From assembly GCF_021272185.1 (NCBI RefSeq), contig NZ_JAJSEC010000002.1:434001-498000 (forward strand): a stretch of DNA of 64,000 nt, in the 5' to 3' direction. The stretch comes from Roseivivax sp. GX 12232. Its GTDB lineage: Bacteria; Pseudomonadota; Alphaproteobacteria; Rhodobacterales; Rhodobacteraceae. Below are positions 49,154 to 59,212 of the stretch, piece after piece. A program made the position numbers and the translations under genes. A model generated the notes under the pieces. It was not told the origin of the DNA and ran no database searches. It saw only the letters and a list, made by a program, of their open reading frames with translations. How positions within the stretch are numbered: the first letter of the stretch is position 1; every line of letters starts with the position of its first letter.

Positions 49154-51507
49154 CAGAAGTCGGTGGAGATCGTCAGCTCGAAGTTCTGCTCGCGGTCCTT
49201 GTCCTCGCGCTGGAGCGCGTCGGAGAAGTTGAACCGCAGCGGCCCGAGCGGCGTGTCCCAGAAGAGCGAGACGCCGACCACCTGGCGCAGCGAGCCGTCC
49301 TCATAAAGCACCGTGCCGGTGGCGTCATCGCTGTTGCTGAGCCCCCAGAGCGAGCCGACGTCGTAGAAGACACCGCCCGAGACCCCGTATTCCTCGGGCA
49401 GGCCGAGCGGGAATTCCGCCTCGAAGCGGGCCACGGCGAAGTAATCGCCGCCAAGCGCGTCATCGATGCCGGCGCCCACTTCGCGCGGGCCGATGCCGCC
49501 CGGCTCGAAGCCGCGCATCACCGAGGAGCCCATGAAGAAGCGGTCGGTCACCCGGCTGCTGTCGTCACCGAGGTAGTTCAGCGCGCCCGCCTCGACGGTG
49601 GCGCGCAGGGTGATCTCCTCGCTGAAGGCCAGCCGCTGGGCGACGGCCCGGGCGCGGGTCTCGACGAAGGCCACGTCGCCGCCGACGCCGCCGAAGTCCT
49701 GGCCGAACTCCAGAAGCACGCCCGCGTCGGGGTTCAGCCCGGTGCGGCGGGTGTCATAGCTCAGCCGGTAGCCGAGCGAGCTTTTCAGGATCTGCCCTTC
49801 GCCCGCCTCGGCGCGAACGATGCCGCCCACTTCGGAGGCGTCGGGGATCGAGATGTCGGTGCTCTCGATGTCGTAGCTGAGCTGCAGCCGGGTGTTGTCC
49901 GACACCGGGAAGGTCAGCGAAGGCGAGAAGCGCGCCACCTCGGTGTTGTAGTCGGAATCGTCCTCGGTGGTGCGGGCGTAGGACAGGCCCAGCCCCAGCG
50001 CGAGGTCGCGGCCCAGAAGCGCCGGCTCGGTGAAGTTGAAGAAATACCGCTCGGTGTCGGCGGTGGTGGTCACCCCGAGGCTGAGCTGCTGCCCCCGGCC
50101 GAGGAAGTTCTGCTCGGCGAAGGAGAGGTTCAGACCGAAGCCCGAGGAGGTCGAATAGCTGCCGCCGATGCTGATCGAGCCGGTGGGCTGCTCTTCGACG
50201 TCAACGTCGACGATGACCTGCTGCGGAGAGGAGCCTTCGCGCGCCTCGACATCGGCGTCGGCGAAATACCCCAGCGCGCGGATGCGCTCCGCGGCGTTGC
50301 GGATCTCGCGCGGGTTGAAGGGGTCGCCCTCGACGATCTCGAACTGGCGGCGCACCACGCGGTCGAGCGTGGTGGTGTTGCCCTCGATGTCGATGCGCTC
50401 GACGAAGACGCGCGGACCGCGGGTCAGCACGAACTCGACGTCCAGCGTCAGGTCGCGGTCGTTGCGGGTGACGCGGGGCTCGACGCGCACGAAGTCGAGG
50501 CCCTCCTCGACGGCGCGGCGCTCGAGCCGCTCGATGTCGCGGTCGACCAGCGTCGGCGCATAGGTCTTGCCGGTGCGCACGGTCACGGCCCGGCGGAAGG
50601 CGTCGATGTCCACCTCGGGCAGATCCGAGGTCACGCTGATCTCGCCGAAGGAGAATTTCTGGCCTTCCTCGACGTTGAAGGTCACGAAGTAGCCGTCGCG
50701 CTCCTGCGAGAGCTCGGCGTTCACCCCGGTGATGCGAAAGTCGACATAGCCGCGCGAGGCGTAGAAATCCTCGAGCAGCTGGCGGTCGAACTGGATCCGG
50801 TCCTCGATGAAGGTGTCGCTCGAGATGATCGCGCGCAGGAGGCCCGCCTGCTTGGTCTCGAGCACCCGGCGCAGCCGCCGGTCGGAATAGGTCTGGTTGC
50901 CGACGAAGGCGATGCGCTCGACCTCGGCGACGCCGCCCTCGAAGACCTCGAAGACAAGATCGACGCGGTTGTCGGAGCGGCGGATCACCCGCGGCTGGAC
51001 CCGCGCGGCGATGCGGCCCTGCTCGAGGTAGGCATCGGCGATGGTGTTGGCGTCGGCCTCGGCGGTGGTCGGCGAATAGACCCGGCGCGACTGGGACTGC
51101 AGGATCGGCTGCAGGTCCTCGTCGTCGATGCGGCGATTGCCCTCGATGGCGATGCGGTTGATCGTGGGATATTCCACCACGCGGATCACCAGGGTGCTGC
51201 CCTGGGGCACGATCTCGACGCTTTCGAACAGCCCCGAGTTCTGCAGGTTCTGGAAGGCACTGTTGAGTTGGGCGGCCGACACCGGCTCACCGCGGGGAAT
51301 GCCCGCGTAGCTCAGGATCGTGCCCGACTCGATTCTCTGGGCGCCCTCGATCTGCACAGAATTGAAGACGAAACTCTGCGCCACGGCCACTTGCGGCACC
51401 GCGACCATTGCGGTCGAGGCTGTCAGCGCAAAAAGTGCGACGGTCGAGGTTCTCGCTAGTTCGCTCAGCGCCACACCAAAGCAGCGCGCGTTCGTCGTGA
51501 TCGACAT
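49153..51507 (-). CDS. bamA: Outer-membrane assembly factor BamA
   Basis: This 784-residue outer-membrane protein has a signal sequence and five POTRA domains from about residue 45 to 430 (for example FVFNSVQIEGAQRIESGTIL, VERIAFVGNQTYSDRRLRRV, VFVERIDIEGNTTTLDRVVR). A 16-strand barrel follows with the VRGY-like loop here reading MRGFEPGGIGPRE. It ends in phenylalanine (LTISTDF), as needed for recognition. It folds and inserts other outer-membrane proteins. It is placed between rseP and skp, with a 43-residue membrane peptide gene just upstream. Confidence 0.97.
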   Translation of the reverse strand: MSITTNARCFGVALSELARTSTVALFALTASTAMVAVPQVAVAQSFVFNSVQIEGAQRIESGTILSYAGIPRGEPVSAAQLNSAFQNLQNSGLFESVEIVPQGSTLVIRVVEYPTINRIAIEGNRRIDDEDLQPILQSQSRRVYSPTTAEADANTIADAYLEQGRIAARVQPRVIRRSDNRVDLVFEVFEGGVAEVERIAFVGNQTYSDRRLRRVLETKQAGLLRAIISSDTFIEDRIQFDRQLLEDFYASRGYVDFRITGVNAELSQERDGYFVTFNVEEGQKFSFGEISVTSDLPEVDIDAFRRAVTVRTGKTYAPTLVDRDIERLERRAVEEGLDFVRVEPRVTRNDRDLTLDVEFVLTRGPRVFVERIDIEGNTTTLDRVVRRQFEIVEGDPFNPREIRNAAERIRALGYFADADVEAREGSSPQQVIVDVDVEEQPTGSISIGGSYSTSSGFGLNLSFAEQNFLGRGQQLSLGVTTTADTERYFFNFTEPALLGRDLALGLGLSYARTTEDDSDYNTEVARFSPSLTFPVSDNTRLQLSYDIESTDISIPDASEVGGIVRAEAGEGQILKSSLGYRLSYDTRRTGLNPDAGVLLEFGQDFGGVGGDVAFVETRARAVAQRLAFSEEITLRATVEAGALNYLGDDSSRVTDRFFMGSSVMRGFEPGGIGPREVGAGIDDALGGDYFAVARFEAEFPLGLPEEYGVSGGVFYDVGSLWGLSNSDDATGTVLYEDGSLRQVVGVSLFWDTPLGPLRFNFSDALQREDKDREQNFELTISTDF

Positions 51508-51592
51508 CCCGCCTCGTTCCCTTCAGACATCCCTCGGATCGTCAGTACCGGGATTGCCGGGCCTTGTCAAAAGCCTGCGCGGGCTTCGAAAG

Positions 51593-51724
51593 TCATTGCA
51601 GGAGCGAGCCCAGGAGCGTGCCGAAGCCAAGCGCGACGACGATGGTCAGCACGTAGAGAATCCGGTCCCAATTGAGGTTCAGGATCAGTCCCAGTCCGCG
51701 ATATCCGTCGTGTATGGCCTGCAT
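51593..51724 (-). CDS. 43-residue membrane peptide between rseP and bamA
   Basis: The frame encodes 43 residues. There is a polar N-terminus (MQAIHDGYRGLGLILNLNWD) and a single transmembrane helix (ILYVLTIVVALGFGTLLGSL) ending in LQ. It is transcribed in the same direction as rseP (134 bp downstream of it) and bamA (85 bp upstream of it), so it belongs to the operon. The composition is clearly protein-like, and I recall similar short proteins at this place in relatives, but no name or function. It may help RseP or the Bam machinery. Confidence 0.65.
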   Translation of the reverse strand: MQAIHDGYRGLGLILNLNWDRILYVLTIVVALGFGTLLGSLLQ

Positions 51725-51858
51725 GTCGGCGCCTTGATGCCCTTGGTGATGCCGGCCCCCGGGCCGGTCGAAACTCGGGCACCGACCCTAGGGGCGCATT
51801 TTGGCATAAATTGGGCGAAGCGCGCGGGGGCACTTGCGGGGCCGCGGCCTGCCCCCGC

Positions 51859-53202
51859 TCAGGGGCAGAAGAGGTCGTTGGTGATGCCCAGGACCATGAT
51901 CGACAGGATGATCGCGAGGCCCACCGACATCAGCACCCGCAGCGCCCGGTCCGAGGGCGGCTTCCCGGCGACCGCCTCGTAGGCGTAGAAACACAGGTGC
52001 CCGCCGTCGAGCACCGGCACCGGGAAGAGGTTCAGAAGCCCCACCGCCGTCGATAGGACCGCGATGAACCAGATAAAGTTCGTGGTGCCCTGGCTGGCCA
52101 TGGAGCCGCTGGTCTCGGCGATGCCGATCGGCCCCGAGAGATTGCAGGTCGAGATCGCCCCGGTGATCATGTGCCAGAGCCCCGAGATCGAGCCCTGGAT
52201 GATCGCGCCGGTCTGGCTCACGCCCGAGAGGAAGGCGGTGCCCGGCCCCGGCGCCTCGGTCGCGGGCTCGAAGAACATCCCGCCGACGATGCCGATGCGG
52301 TAGACCGTTCGGAAGGAATTGTCGGGCTGCGGCTCGTCGGTGCGGCGCGGGGTCAGCGTGGTCTCGATCACCTCGCCGTCGCGCCAGATCTCGAGGTCGA
52401 GCGGCGCGCCCTCGGAACCTTCGACCCGCTCGCGCAGCTGCTCGAAGGCGAAGACCTCGGTGCCGTCGATGGTCAGGATCACGTCGCCCTGCCGGAAGCC
52501 CGCGTCGTCGGCGGCCGAGCGCGGCACCACCGAGGTCGCGATCGGCGGGTAGACGTAGGGCCCGTCGACCACCAGCCGCTCGCCGCCGCGCTGCACGGTG
52601 TAATCCAGCACCGGCTCGAGCGGCAGTTCGTCCAGGAAGCTCTCGAAGGTGGTGGAACTGTCGAAGCTCGGCGGCACATTGCCCGCGATCTCGACGATCT
52701 CGTCGCCGGGTTCGAGCTGTTGCACCGAAGGCAGCGGGCGCAGATCGCCCACGGTGATTGGCTCGGAGACCACGCCGCGCGCCATGAAGACGCCGGTGAA
52801 GACCAGGATCGACAGGATGAAGTTGAAGACCGGCCCCGCCGCCACCGTCGCCGCCCGCGCCCAGAGCGGCGCGCCGTTCATGGTGCGGCGCTTCTCGGCC
52901 TCGCTCAGCTCCTGCATGGCGGCGTCGTCCTTGCCGCCCGAAGCATTGGCGTCACCGCGGAACTTCACGTAGCCGCCAAGCGGGAAAAGCGCGACCTGCC
53001 AACGGGTTCCACGCTTGTCTTCGCGCGCGTAGATCACCGGCCCGAAGCCCAGCGAGAAGACATCGGCGTCGATCCCCGACCAGCGCCCGACGATGTAATG
53101 GCCGTATTCGTGGATCGCCACGATCACCGAAAGCGCCACGACAAAAGCCAGGAGCGTCCAGAGCAGCCCGCCGAACTGCGGAATCAAAGTCACGAAATCC
53201 AA
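51859..53202 (-). CDS. rseP: RIP metalloprotease RseP
   Basis: This 447-residue site-2 protease has an HEYGH zinc motif at residues 31-35 in the first helix and the second metal motif NLFPVPVLDGGHL near residue 400. Between them are two PDZ regions (LEPGDEIVEIAGNVPPS, then RSAADDAGFRQGDVILTIDG). It cuts anti-sigma factors and leftover signal peptides in the inner membrane. It starts 14 bases after the dxr stop. No rseA homologue is in the window. Confidence 0.95.
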   Translation of the reverse strand: MDFVTLIPQFGGLLWTLLAFVVALSVIVAIHEYGHYIVGRWSGIDADVFSLGFGPVIYAREDKRGTRWQVALFPLGGYVKFRGDANASGGKDDAAMQELSEAEKRRTMNGAPLWARAATVAAGPVFNFILSILVFTGVFMARGVVSEPITVGDLRPLPSVQQLEPGDEIVEIAGNVPPSFDSSTTFESFLDELPLEPVLDYTVQRGGERLVVDGPYVYPPIATSVVPRSAADDAGFRQGDVILTIDGTEVFAFEQLRERVEGSEGAPLDLEIWRDGEVIETTLTPRRTDEPQPDNSFRTVYRIGIVGGMFFEPATEAPGPGTAFLSGVSQTGAIIQGSISGLWHMITGAISTCNLSGPIGIAETSGSMASQGTTNFIWFIAVLSTAVGLLNLFPVPVLDGGHLCFYAYEAVAGKPPSDRALRVLMSVGLAIILSIMVLGITNDLFCP

Positions 53203-53216
53203 AACCGCGAGCCCCC

Positions 53217-54386
53217 TCAGCCTATGGCCTCATCCGCCGCTCTACGGGCGAGATCGTCAGCCTGACGCACCTTATCAAGTGTTACCGTGTCGAGATGTAG
53301 CCCGCCCTCCGCCGACATCCGCTCCAACACGCGTTCGACGACGGCGGCCATCTCGAGAAATCCGATCCGCCGCTCGATGAAGGCGTCGAGCGCGCGTTCC
53401 TTGGCGGCGTTGAAGACCGCGCCGGCAAGGCCGCCGGTCTCCATCACCTCGCGCGCGAGCCTGAGCGCGGGCCAGCGCGCCTCGTCGGCGGGCCGGAAGG
53501 TCAGCTGGCCCAGGCGCACCAGGTCGAGCCGTTCGACCGGCACCGGGCGGCGTTCGGGATAATGCAGCGCGAAGCCGATGGCATGGCGCATGTCCGGCGG
53601 GCCGACATGGGCCATGAGCCCGCCGTCGCAGAAGCCCACCAGCGCGTGGATCATCGACTCGGGGTGCACCACGGCTTCGATCTGCCCGGGCTCCAGGCCA
53701 AAAAATTCCCGCGTTTCAATGAGTTCCAGCGCCTTGTTGAACATCGAGGCGCTGTCGATGGTGATCCGCTGGCCCATGTCCCAGTTGGGATGGGTGGCGG
53801 CCTCCTCGGGCGTGGCACCGGCCAGCTTCTCCAGCGGCCAGTCGCGGAAGGCGCCGCCCGAGGCGGTGATCACCACCCGTTCGACGGCCGAGATGTCCTC
53901 GCCCAGGAGCGCCTGGAAGACCGCGGAATGCTCGCTGTCGACCGGGATCACGCTGCCGCCGCTGGCGCGGGCGGTCGCCATGACCAGGGCGCCGGCGCAG
54001 ACCATGCTTTCCTTGTTGGCGAGCGCCAGTTTCGCCCCGCCCTCGAGGGCCGCGAGCCCCGGCGCGAGCCCGGCGGCGCCGACGATGGCCGACATCACCC
54101 AGTCGGCGGGGCGGCGCGCGGCCTCGATCAGCGCGGCCTCGCCCGCGGCGGCCTCGACCCCGGTGCCCGCGAGCGCGTCGCGGAGCGCGGGCAGCTGGTC
54201 GTCATGGGCGGTCACCGCGACCTCGGCGCCGAGCCGGGCGGCGTCATGGGCCAGCCGCGCGACGTTGCGCCCGCCGGTCAGCGCCACCACGTCGTAGGCC
54301 TCGGGGTCGCGGGCGATCAGGTCGATGGTGTTCTGCCCGATCGAGCCCGTCGCGCCCAGGATCGAGATGCGCCGCCGCTCCGTCAT
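53217..54386 (-). CDS. dxr: 1-deoxy-D-xylulose-5-phosphate reductoisomerase
   Basis: This 389-residue enzyme makes 2-C-methyl-D-erythritol-4-phosphate, the committed step to isoprenoids and so to the undecaprenyl diphosphate made by UppS in the same operon. It has the NADPH loop ISILGATGSIGQNTIDLIA, the metal site PVDSEHSAVFQALLGE, TASGGAFRDWPLEKL and HPNWDMGQRITIDSASMFNK. It lies one base from cdsA and 14 from rseP. Confidence 0.97.
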   Translation of the reverse strand: MTERRRISILGATGSIGQNTIDLIARDPEAYDVVALTGGRNVARLAHDAARLGAEVAVTAHDDQLPALRDALAGTGVEAAAGEAALIEAARRPADWVMSAIVGAAGLAPGLAALEGGAKLALANKESMVCAGALVMATARASGGSVIPVDSEHSAVFQALLGEDISAVERVVITASGGAFRDWPLEKLAGATPEEAATHPNWDMGQRITIDSASMFNKALELIETREFFGLEPGQIEAVVHPESMIHALVGFCDGGLMAHVGPPDMRHAIGFALHYPERRPVPVERLDLVRLGQLTFRPADEARWPALRLAREVMETGGLAGAVFNAAKERALDAFIERRIGFLEMAAVVERVLERMSAEGGLHLDTVTLDKVRQADDLARRAADEAIG

Positions 54387-54387
54387 C

Positions 54388-55188
54388 TCAGCCGGGCCCC
54401 GCCAGCCCCGGCGGGAAATCGACGATCTGCCCGGCGAGCAGGATGAAGAGCGCCGCCCCGAGCATCCCGTCGAAACGGTCGAAGAGCCCGCCGTGCCCGG
54501 GAATGAGGTTGGAGCTGTCCTTCACGCCCGCGCGGCGCTTGATCGCGCTTTCGGCGATGTCGCCCAACTGGCTGGCCATGGAGATCGCGATGGAAAGCGG
54601 CACGAGCCCGTAATGCGCCTCGGTCAGGGCGGCGAAGACGGCCCCCAGCGCGCCCGCGGCGATCCAGCCCGCGACGGTGCCCGACCAGGTTTTCTTGGGG
54701 CTGACGCGGGGCCAGAACTTCGGCCCGCCGATCATCCGCCCGGCGAAATAGCCCGCGATGTCGGTGGCCACGACCACCAGCACCAGCCAGAGCATCCAGA
54801 TCAGCCCGAAGTCGTCGCGGTGGGCCATCATGCCGTAGCCCGCGAGCAGGATCAGCGCCGCGAAGACCGCGTAGGTCACCCCGCCGCGCTGCATCTGGCC
54901 GAAGCCCAGCATGGCCGGGGCAAGCAGCAGCGGCATGGCGGTGGTCGCGGGCACCTCTCCGGCGACCAGCACCGCGATGCCCGCTGCGGCGCCCAGGACG
55001 CGCGGGGTGCGCACCCGGTCGCTGTCGAGCATGCCGACCAGCTCCCAGATCATCACCCCGGAGACCAGCGCGATCAGGACGTGAAAGGTAAAGCCGCCGA
55101 TCCAGACCGCGGCCAGGCCGACCGCGACCAGCACGACCCCCGAGACAAAGCGTTCGCCAAGATCGTTCCAGCGCGCCCTGGGGCTCAT
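54388..55188 (-). CDS. cdsA: Phosphatidate cytidylyltransferase
   Basis: This 266-residue integral membrane enzyme forms CDP-diacylglycerol, the precursor of all phospholipids. It has about seven hydrophobic helices and the family signature near the C-terminus: SQLGDIAESAIKRRAGVKDS with LIPGHGGLFDRFDGML. The start at 55188 overlaps the uppS stop by four bases; an upstream extension of the frame is only antisense noise in uppS. It sits between uppS and dxr. Confidence 0.95.
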   Translation of the reverse strand: MSPRARWNDLGERFVSGVVLVAVGLAAVWIGGFTFHVLIALVSGVMIWELVGMLDSDRVRTPRVLGAAAGIAVLVAGEVPATTAMPLLLAPAMLGFGQMQRGGVTYAVFAALILLAGYGMMAHRDDFGLIWMLWLVLVVVATDIAGYFAGRMIGGPKFWPRVSPKKTWSGTVAGWIAAGALGAVFAALTEAHYGLVPLSIAISMASQLGDIAESAIKRRAGVKDSSNLIPGHGGLFDRFDGMLGAALFILLAGQIVDFPPGLAGPG

Positions 55189-55910
55189 GCAGGCACCGCG
55201 CCGTAGCGTCTTTCGCGCTTGCCGAAGGAGCGCGTCAGCCCGGCGAATTCCTCGGCGGTGAAATCCGGCCAGAGCGTGTCGACGAACTCGTATTCGGAGT
55301 AAGCCGACTGCCAGAGCAGGAAGTTCGAGATCCGCGCCTCGCCGCTGGTGCGGATCACCAGGTCGGGGTCGGGCAGCAGGCAGGTGTCGAGGTAACGCGG
55401 CAGGGTCTCCTCGCCGACCTCCTCGGGGGCGAGCTTGCCCTGGGCCACGTCCTCGGCCAGGCGCCGGGTGGCACGGGCAACCTCGTCGCGGCCGCCGTAG
55501 TTCAGCGCGATGGTGAGATTGGTGCCGGTGCAATGCGCGGTCATGGTCTCGAGCTCGTCCATCAGCCCGCGCAGCTTGGCGTCGAGCCGGAGCCGGTCGC
55601 CGATGAAGCGCACCCGCACGTCGTTTTCGCGCAGCGCCCGCGCCTCGCGCGCGATGTAGAGGCGGAAGAGGCTCATCAGCCCCGCCACCTCGTCCTGGGT
55701 GCGTTTCCAGTTCTCGGTCGAGAAGGCGAAGATGGTCAGATATTCGACGCCGCAATCGGGGCAGGCCTCGACGATCTCGCGGACGCGGCGGGCGCCGGCC
55801 TGGTGCCCGAAAAGCCGCGGCCTCCCGCGGCCCTGGGCCCAGCGGCCGTTGCCGTCCATGATGATGGCCACATGCCGCGGCGGAGCGTCGTTTGTGTCTG
55901 TCCTGGACAT
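55185..55910 (-). CDS. uppS: Isoprenyl transferase (undecaprenyl diphosphate synthase)
   Basis: This 241-residue cis-prenyltransferase adds eight isopentenyl units to farnesyl diphosphate, giving the lipid carrier for peptidoglycan and surface polysaccharide. The catalytic Asp and diphosphate loop are HVAIIMDGNGRWAQGRGRPR, followed by FGHQAGARRV, LTIFAFSTENWKR and the C-terminal DLVIRTSGEARISNFLLWQS and YSEYEFVDTLWPDF. All motifs are complete. It is coupled to cdsA by a four-base overlap and lies 41 bp after frr. Confidence 0.96.
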   Translation of the reverse strand: MSRTDTNDAPPRHVAIIMDGNGRWAQGRGRPRLFGHQAGARRVREIVEACPDCGVEYLTIFAFSTENWKRTQDEVAGLMSLFRLYIAREARALRENDVRVRFIGDRLRLDAKLRGLMDELETMTAHCTGTNLTIALNYGGRDEVARATRRLAEDVAQGKLAPEEVGEETLPRYLDTCLLPDPDLVIRTSGEARISNFLLWQSAYSEYEFVDTLWPDFTAEEFAGLTRSFGKRERRYGAVPA

Positions 55911-55951
55911 CGCGTCGCCTCCTCGGCCGTAGCGGAACCCTCGCGCAGGTC

Positions 55952-56515
55952 TCAGACCTGCATGATCTCGCCCTGCTTGGTCTCGAGCGCTTCGTCGACC
56001 CGCTTGATGTAGTCGTCGGTCAGCTCCTGGATCTCGGTCTCCCAGAACTTCTGGTCGTCCTCGGAGATGCCGTCACCCTTGGCCTTCTTGACCTGGTCCA
56101 TGCCGTCGCGGCGCACGTTGCGGATCGCGACGCGGGCGCTTTCGGCGTATTGGCCGGCGACCTTGCCGAGCTCGCGGCGGCGTTCCTCGTTCAGCTCGGG
56201 GATCGGCAGCATGATGATCGTGCCGTTCATCTGCGGGTTGATGCCCAGCCCGCTTTCCCGGATCGCCTTCTCCACCTTGTTGACCAGGCTCTTGTCCCAG
56301 ACGTTCACGGTGACCATGCGCGGCTCGGGGACGTTCACCGTGCCGACCTGGTTGATCGGCGTCATCTGGCCGTAGGCTTCGACCTGGACCGGCTCCAGCA
56401 TCGAGGCCGAGGCGCGTCCGGTGCGGAGCGAGGCGAACTCGGTGCGAAGATTGCTCATCGCGCCGTCCATCCGGCGTTTCAGGTCGTCGGTATCAAGCTC
56501 GAAATCGTCTGACAT
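55952..56515 (-). CDS. frr: Ribosome recycling factor
   Basis: This 187-residue factor mimics tRNA and, with EF-G, splits the post-termination ribosome. It shows [20 protein letters not shown] and [20 protein letters not shown], the two-domain hinge, and the C-terminal basic helix [20 protein letters not shown]. It is full length. It lies between pyrH (117 bp) and uppS (41 bp), the usual order. Confidence 0.98.
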   Translation of the reverse strand: MSDDFELDTDDLKRRMDGAMSNLRTEFASLRTGRASASMLEPVQVEAYGQMTPINQVGTVNVPEPRMVTVNVWDKSLVNKVEKAIRESGLGINPQMNGTIIMLPIPELNEERRRELGKVAGQYAESARVAIRNVRRDGMDQVKKAKGDGISEDDQKFWETEIQELTDDYIKRVDEALETKQGEIMQV

Positions 56516-56632
56516 GGTAAAGTGCCCGCTCGGATGATTTTTTCTTCCTCCCGCCTTCTAGGACAGGCAGGGGCGGATGTATAGGCATTTGCCGCAAATC
56601 CGGGCCCGCCAAGGGCCCGCCCGCGGCCCCGC

Positions 56633-57364
56633 TCAGCCCTGCACGCGGGTGTAGGTTCCCTTGCCCGCGAGGATGCCCCGGAAGCCGCCCGGCTCATCGA
56701 GCGAGAAGACGATGATCGGCAGGTTGTTGTCCCGCGCCAGCGCGATGGCGGAGGCATCCATGACCTTCAGGTGCTTGGCCAGGCAGTCGTCGAAGGAGAC
56801 CGTCTCGTAGCGCACCGCATCGGGGTGCTGCATCGGATCCTTGTCGTAGACGCCGTCGACCTTGGTGCCCTTGAAGATCGCCTCGCAGGCCATCTCGTTG
56901 GCGCGCAGCGTGGCCGCGGTGTCGGTGGTGAAATAGGGGTTGCCGGTGCCCGCGGCGAAGATGCAGACACGCTTCTTCTCGAGGTGACGCACGGCGCGGC
57001 GGCGGATGTAGGGTTCGGCCACCTCGTCCATGCGGATCGCCGAGATCACCCGGGTGAAGACCCCGAGGCTTTCCAGCGCCGATTGCATCGCCAGCGCGTT
57101 CATCACCGTCGCCAGCATGCCCATGTAGTCAGCGGTGGTGCGCTCCATGCCCTGGGCCGAGCCCGCGAGCCCGCGGAAGATGTTGCCGCCGCCGATCACC
57201 ATGCAGATCTCGACGCCCATGTCGTGCACCGACTTCACCTCGCGGGCGATGCGCTCGACCGTCGGCGGGTGCAGCCCGTAGCCCTGGTCGCCCATGAGCG
57301 CCTCGCCTGAAATCTTCAGGAGCACGCGCTTGAAGGTGGTGGTGTGCTCGTCGCTGGCGGTCAT
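56633..57364 (-). CDS. pyrH: Uridylate kinase
   Basis: This 243-residue bacterial UMP kinase belongs to the amino-acid-kinase fold and makes UDP. It has [18 protein letters not shown] at the start, the [20 protein letters not shown] loop, [40 protein letters not shown] and the C-terminal [15 protein letters not shown]. It heads the minus-strand envelope operon in this window and diverges from miaA, so its promoter lies in 57365-57460. The rpsB-tsf pair often found upstream is absent here. Confidence 0.97.
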   Translation of the reverse strand: MTASDEHTTTFKRVLLKISGEALMGDQGYGLHPPTVERIAREVKSVHDMGVEICMVIGGGNIFRGLAGSAQGMERTTADYMGMLATVMNALAMQSALESLGVFTRVISAIRMDEVAEPYIRRRAVRHLEKKRVCIFAAGTGNPYFTTDTAATLRANEMACEAIFKGTKVDGVYDKDPMQHPDAVRYETVSFDDCLAKHLKVMDASAIALARDNNLPIIVFSLDEPGGFRGILAGKGTYTRVQG

Positions 57365-57464
57365 GTTGCGCTCCGTCCCTGTGGCGGTCTAGGATCGCGG
57401 CCATAGATGTCGGAATTCCCGCCCGATGACAATGGCGCGGGCCCCGGACAAAGGCTTTCCGCCG

Positions 57465-58352
57465 ATGATCGATCTTTCCGCGCTTGATCCCCGCCGCCCC
57501 GTGCTGATCGCCGGGCCCACGGCCTCGGGGAAATCCGGCCTGGCGTTGCGCATCGCCGAGGCCCAGGGCGGGGTGATCGTGAACGCCGACGCGATCCAGG
57601 TCTTCTCGGACTGGCGGGTGCTGACCGCCCGCCCCGCGCCCGCAGATGAGGCCCGCGCGCCGCATGCGCTCTATGGTCATGTGCCGGGCCATGAGCCCTA
57701 TTCCGTCGGCGCCTGGCTGCGCGAGGCCGCCCCCTATCTCGAGGCCGGGCCGCGGCCGATTTTCGTCGGGGGCACGGGGCTTTACTTCACGGCGCTCACG
57801 CGCGGGCTGGCGCAGATCCCGCCCATCCCCCAGGCGATCCGCGAGGAGGCCATGGCCCGGCTCGAGGCCGATGGGCCCGAAGCGCTCCTGCCCGAAATCG
57901 ACGCCGAGACCGCGCGCGGCATCGACCGGCAGAACCCGATGCGCGTGCAGCGCGCCTGGGAGGTCCTACGCGCCACCGGCCGGGGGCTCGCCGCCTGGCA
58001 GGCCGACACGCCGCCGCCGCTTTTGCCGCTGGCGCGCGCCCAGGCCTTTGTGATCGGCGCCGACAAGGGCTGGCTCACCCCCCGGATCGCCACACGCTTT
58101 GAGCAGATGATCGCCGAAGGGGCGCTCGACGAGGCAAAGACCAACGCGCCGGGCTTCACGACCGCCCTGCCCTCGGCAAAAGCCATTGGCGCGCGCGAGC
58201 TGATTGCGCATGTTAGGGGCGAGATGAGCCTCGAGGACGCCATGACCCGCGCTATCATCCAGACCCGGCAATTCGCCAAGCGCCAGCGCAGCTGGTTCCG
58301 CTCGAACATGGCGGGCTGGCGCTGGCTCGACCCGGAACGCGCGGAGGCCTGA
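57465..58352 (+). CDS. miaA: tRNA dimethylallyltransferase
   Basis: This 295-residue enzyme adds a dimethylallyl group to A37 of tRNAs reading UNN codons. It has the P-loop [20 protein letters not shown], the substrate region [40 protein letters not shown], and the C-terminal [17 protein letters not shown] and [12 protein letters not shown]. The ATG at 57465 has AAAGG nearby and leaves the expected short N-terminus; an in-frame ATG at 57426 would add 13 residues and has no ribosome site. The next gene starts two bases after its stop. Confidence 0.94.
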   Translation: MIDLSALDPRRPVLIAGPTASGKSGLALRIAEAQGGVIVNADAIQVFSDWRVLTARPAPADEARAPHALYGHVPGHEPYSVGAWLREAAPYLEAGPRPIFVGGTGLYFTALTRGLAQIPPIPQAIREEAMARLEADGPEALLPEIDAETARGIDRQNPMRVQRAWEVLRATGRGLAAWQADTPPPLLPLARAQAFVIGADKGWLTPRIATRFEQMIAEGALDEAKTNAPGFTTALPSAKAIGARELIAHVRGEMSLEDAMTRAIIQTRQFAKRQRSWFRSNMAGWRWLDPERAEA

Positions 58353-58354
58353 GC

Positions 58355-59212
58355 ATGAGCGCCGGCCCCAGCTTCCTGCGCAAACCCGCGCGCATCCACG
58401 AGACCACGCCCGAGGCGGGCCCGGTGCGCTGCCAGAACATCGCGCAGTTCACCCAGGGCGCGCCCTGGCGGCTCTCGGACCTGCACGACCGCGACACCGA
58501 CCTGCTGATCTGGATCACCAAGGGCCAGGGCCGCGCCAATATCGGCGGGGTGATGCGCGGCTACGGCAGCCACAACGCGATCTTCGTGCCCGCCGGCACG
58601 CTCTTCGCGCTGGAGCTCGGCCCGCAGGTCCTGGGCAGCGTGATCGAGGCGCCCTCGGGCATGTTCGCCCTCTCCGAGCGGCGCCCCGAACACATCCGCT
58701 CGCGCGACAGCCTGGCCCAGGCCGAGCTCACCGCCGCGATCGAGGCGATGATGCGCGAGATCGGCCGCGACCGGCTTTACTTGCGCGACGCGCTTGGCGC
58801 GCATCTGCGGCTCGTCTCGGTCTGGCTGCGCCGCCAGCTCGCCGAGGGCACCGCCGACCGGCCCGACGAAAGCGCGAGCCAGCGGCTGACCCGGCGCTTC
58901 TCGGAGATCCTCGTGCGCGACTACCGCTCCGACCGGGTGATGGCCGATTACGCCGCGGCGCTCGGCGTGACGCCCACGCATCTGACCCGCACCTGCCGGG
59001 CGGCGGCAGGCAAGACCGCCGCCGAGATGATCACCGAGCGCAAGCTTTACGAGGCGCGGGTGATGCTGGGCCGGAGCGAGCCGCCGATCTCGGGCGTGGC
59101 CGAGGCGCTGGGGTTTCATTCGGCGGCCTATTTCAGCCGCTTCGTGCAAAGCCACACCGGCCAGACGCCCTCGTCCCTGCGGCGGCGCGCGCTTGGCGCG
59201 GGGCGGCCATGA
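58355..59212 (+). CDS. AraC-family transcriptional regulator
   Basis: This 285-residue regulator has an N-terminal cupin-like sensing domain (residues 20-130; DTDLLIWITKGQGRANIGGV, GSHNAIFVPAGTLFALELGP) and a C-terminal double helix-turn-helix (VMADYAAALGVTPTHLTRTC, then EALGFHSAAYFSRFVQSHTG). It begins two bases after miaA and its stop overlaps the following solute-binding protein gene by four bases. Regulator and binding protein are thus translated together, and one may inform the other. The ligand is unknown. Confidence 0.9.
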   Translation: MSAGPSFLRKPARIHETTPEAGPVRCQNIAQFTQGAPWRLSDLHDRDTDLLIWITKGQGRANIGGVMRGYGSHNAIFVPAGTLFALELGPQVLGSVIEAPSGMFALSERRPEHIRSRDSLAQAELTAAIEAMMREIGRDRLYLRDALGAHLRLVSVWLRRQLAEGTADRPDESASQRLTRRFSEILVRDYRSDRVMADYAAALGVTPTHLTRTCRAAAGKTAAEMITERKLYEARVMLGRSEPPISGVAEALGFHSAAYFSRFVQSHTGQTPSSLRRRALGAGRP

